Shown piece after piece: positions 6,129-7,390 of a DNA stretch of 7,390 nucleotides; the first letter of the stretch is position 1; every line of letters begins with the position of its first letter. The DNA is from Euryarchaeota archaeon UBA549 (GTDB lineage Archaea > Thermoplasmatota > Poseidoniia > Poseidoniales > Poseidoniaceae): assembly GCA_002495645.1 (NCBI GenBank), contig DAGF01000119.1, positions 1 through 7,390 of the forward strand, in the 5' to 3' direction. A model generated the notes under the pieces. It was not told where the DNA came from, did no database searches, and saw nothing but the letters and a program-made list of their open reading frames with translations. A program made the translations under genes and the position numbers.

Positions 6129-7225
6129 TAGGCCAAGAGCCGAGAACGTGCTTGCACAACATGGGCATCGTTTGGATGCACGTAGGCCGCCATGTCCAAC
6201 GTCCACTTCATGTGTTCGTGTCGGCCGAGGTGTTGCAGCAAGACCGAGATGTGGAGGAGCATGTCGAGGTTCTGGTCCAAGTGAGGGCCGAGTGCATCGA
6301 GGGTGGCCGCTGCGGCTTCCATTCGACCGTGCTTGACGTGCTCCATGGACGCCACCACTTCTTGGTAAACCTGGGTGGGCGACCAAGGTTCTGCCTTTGG
6401 CCACGGCCAAATTCGGTTGTCAACTTCCTCAGCCGGCTGGAGGGCTGGCTCGGCAGGTGCAGGTTGGGCAGGAACAGGTTCAGCGGGCGGCGACTCCATG
6501 GCCACATCATCGTCGGGCAGGTCTGGCAGGTCGGGCGTGGAGGGTTCAGCCACCTGTTCAGGGGGCAATTCAGGAAGCGCGGGTGTTGGTGTTGCGATGG
6601 CCTGTGCGAGGTTTCCAACTGCAGGCGCGGTGTCTTCTGGCAGGTCTGGCAGGTCGGGTGTGGCGCTTGGGGCTGGCCCGACATCGCCCAGCAAATCCTC
6701 GTCCTTGGGCGTCTCCACCGTGGGCGAGTACAAACCGCCCTTTCCGGTGTGAATGGGTTCGGCCACTTCGTCCATCGGGTTGACGTTGCCGAGGTCGAAC
6801 TCAACGTACTCTTTGGGGGCGTCCTCCGCCGTCAACTCGACCTCTTCCGGTTCTGAAGATTCGACGGTTGAAGACAGGGTCGGCCCTTCGCTTCCAATGA
6901 ATTCAAAGGTTTCAGGAACCGGTTCGCCATCCTCATCCTGCGCTGTCGTGGCTGCAAACTGGTCGACTTCAACGGTGACATCGTCCAACGCTAGCACGGC
7001 TTCCACCACGGGACCGATGTCCTCTTCCTCTTCGTTTTCGCCCAGCAGGAGACTCATGATCTCCTCGCCGGAGGTTGAAGGTTCAGCCATCGGTTGGTCG
7101 CGAGCCGACATGTTGAGCGAGTAATAGCACTGTTCGCACGTTTCGGCGCCCAGCGGGTTGTTGTATTCGCAATATGGACAGGTAACGCCAACGGCGTTGT
7201 CGTCCTTTTTCTTGCGACCAAACAT
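6128..7225 (-). CDS. Zinc-ribbon protein with acidic/proline-rich linker and C-terminal helical-repeat domain
   Basis: I do not recognise a named family for this 365-residue protein. A basic start (GRKKKDD) leads into a zinc ribbon with C16-x2-C19-x10-C30-x2-C33 (CPYCEYNN...CEQC). Residues ~45-270 are rich in Glu, Asp, Pro, Ala and Ser and are probably disordered. They include two copies of TPDLPDLP (residues 189-196 and 230-237). Residues ~280-365 return to ordered, helix-rich sequence: QVYQEVVASMEHVKHGRMEA, then a segment with HISVLLQHLGRHEHMKWTL and YVHPNDAHV. This resembles two or three TPR-like helical hairpins. No membrane segment is seen. Zinc ribbon plus disordered linker plus helical repeats suggests a cytoplasmic adaptor or regulator; enzymatic motifs are absent. 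ATG at 7225 is chosen because GGGTGAG (7229-7235) precedes it by 3 bases; TTG at 7228 abuts the site. It is first in the four-gene cluster and is transcribed away from the 7340 gene. Confidence 0.8.
   Translation of the reverse strand: MFGRKKKDDNAVGVTCPYCEYNNPLGAETCEQCYYSLNMSARDQPMAEPSTSGEEIMSLLLGENEEEEDIGPVVEAVLALDDVTVEVDQFAATTAQDEDGEPVPETFEFIGSEGPTLSSTVESSEPEEVELTAEDAPKEYVEFDLGNVNPMDEVAEPIHTGKGGLYSPTVETPKDEDLLGDVGPAPSATPDLPDLPEDTAPAVGNLAQAIATPTPALPELPPEQVAEPSTPDLPDLPDDDVAMESPPAEPVPAQPAPAEPALQPAEEVDNRIWPWPKAEPWSPTQVYQEVVASMEHVKHGRMEAAAATLDALGPHLDQNLDMLLHISVLLQHLGRHEHMKWTLDMAAYVHPNDAHVVQARSRLLA
6516..6540. repeat. Direct repeat copy 1 (codes TPDLPDLP)
   Basis: The 20 bases at 6516-6535 (GGCAGGTCTGGCAGGTCGGG) recur exactly at 6639-6658, 123 bases away. 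The match continues as C/T-GTGG to 6540. Each copy is itself a near-tandem of GGCAGGTC. It encodes the second TPDLPDLP motif of the zinc-ribbon protein linker on the minus strand. Confidence 0.85.
6639..6663. repeat. Direct repeat copy 2 (codes TPDLPDLP)
   Basis: Partner of the copy at 6516-6540. The first 20 bases are identical, then one mismatch, then GTGG. The spacing of 123 bases is a multiple of three, so both copies are read in the same frame. This fits internal duplication within a disordered linker rather than a mobile or regulatory repeat. Confidence 0.85.
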
Positions 7226-7339
7226 CAACTCACCCAGTCCTCGGCTGTGGAAACTCGGTTTAAGAATGCGGGTTTATCGCTCAATGAACGCTTCAATCTT
7301 CATCCATAGGATGATGAGGGGCGCGTCCGTGGTGAGAGC
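7226..7339. promoter_or_regulatory. Divergent intergenic region upstream of the zinc-ribbon gene and the 7340 gene
   Basis: This 114-base gap must hold promoters for both directions. The only A/T-rich patches are around GGTTTAAGAA (7258-7267) and GGTTTATCGC (7271-7280). Either could be a weak archaeal TATA-like element for one of the two genes; this is a guess from composition and position. GGGTGAG (7229-7235, minus) and GGTGAG (7331-7336, plus) are the likely ribosome binding sites at its two ends. Confidence 0.4.
7331..7336 (+). promoter_or_regulatory. Ribosome binding site for the gene starting at 7340
   Basis: GGTGAG on the plus strand, with GGTGA ending 4 bases before ATG at 7340. It is the same core as at the zinc-ribbon and GNAT starts, which supports the 7340 start being real although only 17 codons are visible. 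Confidence 0.55.
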
Positions 7340-7390
7340 ATGGCGCGCAAGGGTTCAGTCAAGCGCATGAACAGCGCCAGCGGACCCGAA
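7340..7390 (+). CDS. Start of an unidentified gene with a basic N-terminus (3' partial)
   Basis: ATG at 7340 follows GGTGAG with good spacing, and the frame stays open to the window end. The 17 visible codons read MARKGSVKRMNSASGPE. The product starts with a basic, Lys/Arg-rich tail of the kind common in ribosomal and other nucleic-acid-binding proteins. An archaeal ribosomal protein S4e start (M-A-R-K-G style) crossed my mind, but too little is visible to name it. It is transcribed away from the zinc-ribbon gene. Confidence 0.5.
   Translation, partial: MARKGSVKRMNSASGPE

Noticed and set aside
6516..6663. Short repeats as a CRISPR array or mobile-element ends
   Set aside because: There are only two copies, in frame within a coding linker, with no regular spacers, terminal inversions or transposase.
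6119..6856. 245-codon open frame on the plus strand opposite the zinc-ribbon gene
   Set aside because: Its Trp/Gly/Arg-rich product mirrors the Pro/Ala/Glu codons of the minus-strand linker. No domain or plausible ribosome site was seen.

Overview
The window is a gene-dense stretch of prokaryotic DNA with eight recognisable or well-supported genes plus the first codons of a ninth. Most of it is about 60% GC by hand-counted rows. Short intergenic gaps and Shine-Dalgarno-type sites (GGTGAG, GGAGG, AGGGAGG) set most starts. The organism cannot be fixed from the sequence alone. The best guess is a marine planktonic archaeon of the Marine Group II / Poseidoniales type, because of the small zinc-ribbon protein with a long acidic, proline-rich disordered middle and the mix of bacterial-looking metabolic genes. 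A bacterium is not excluded.

Layout. Positions 1-1548 (+) hold the C-terminal ~58% of a homodimeric pyruvate dehydrogenase E1 (AceE). It converges, with 5 bases between stop codons, on a minus-strand pair: a Rieske non-heme iron oxygenase alpha subunit (1844-2908) followed by a single-domain O6-alkylguanine-DNA alkyltransferase (1554-1829). A 116-base divergent gap separates the oxygenase from a plus-strand GH1 glycosidase (3025-4362), which has an N-terminal membrane anchor. The GH1 gene converges, again with 5 bases between stops, on a minus-strand cluster read in this order: zinc-ribbon/disordered/helical-repeat protein (6128-7225), GNAT acetyltransferase (5548-6117), NodB-like polysaccharide deacetylase (4749-5546) and a small cupin (4368-4727). 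A further plus-strand gene starts divergently at 7340 and leaves the window.

How they may work together. AceE is central carbon metabolism and has no evident link to the rest. The four-gene minus-strand cluster is tightly packed (gaps of 10, 1 and 21 bases), so it is probably one transcript. Acetyltransferase, deacetylase and cupin could act on a common amino-sugar or small-molecule substrate, but this is inference. The Rieske gene and the GH1 gene form a divergent pair with lower GC (about 50% in sampled rows) than their flanks, which suggests a separately acquired module. The GH1 protein has an anchor-plus-catalytic layout recalling plant SFR2, and the oxygenase has a bridging-Glu motif recalling carnitine/choline-type oxygenases. 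These two are the most interesting genes here. No RNA gene, CRISPR array, insertion sequence or attachment site was seen.
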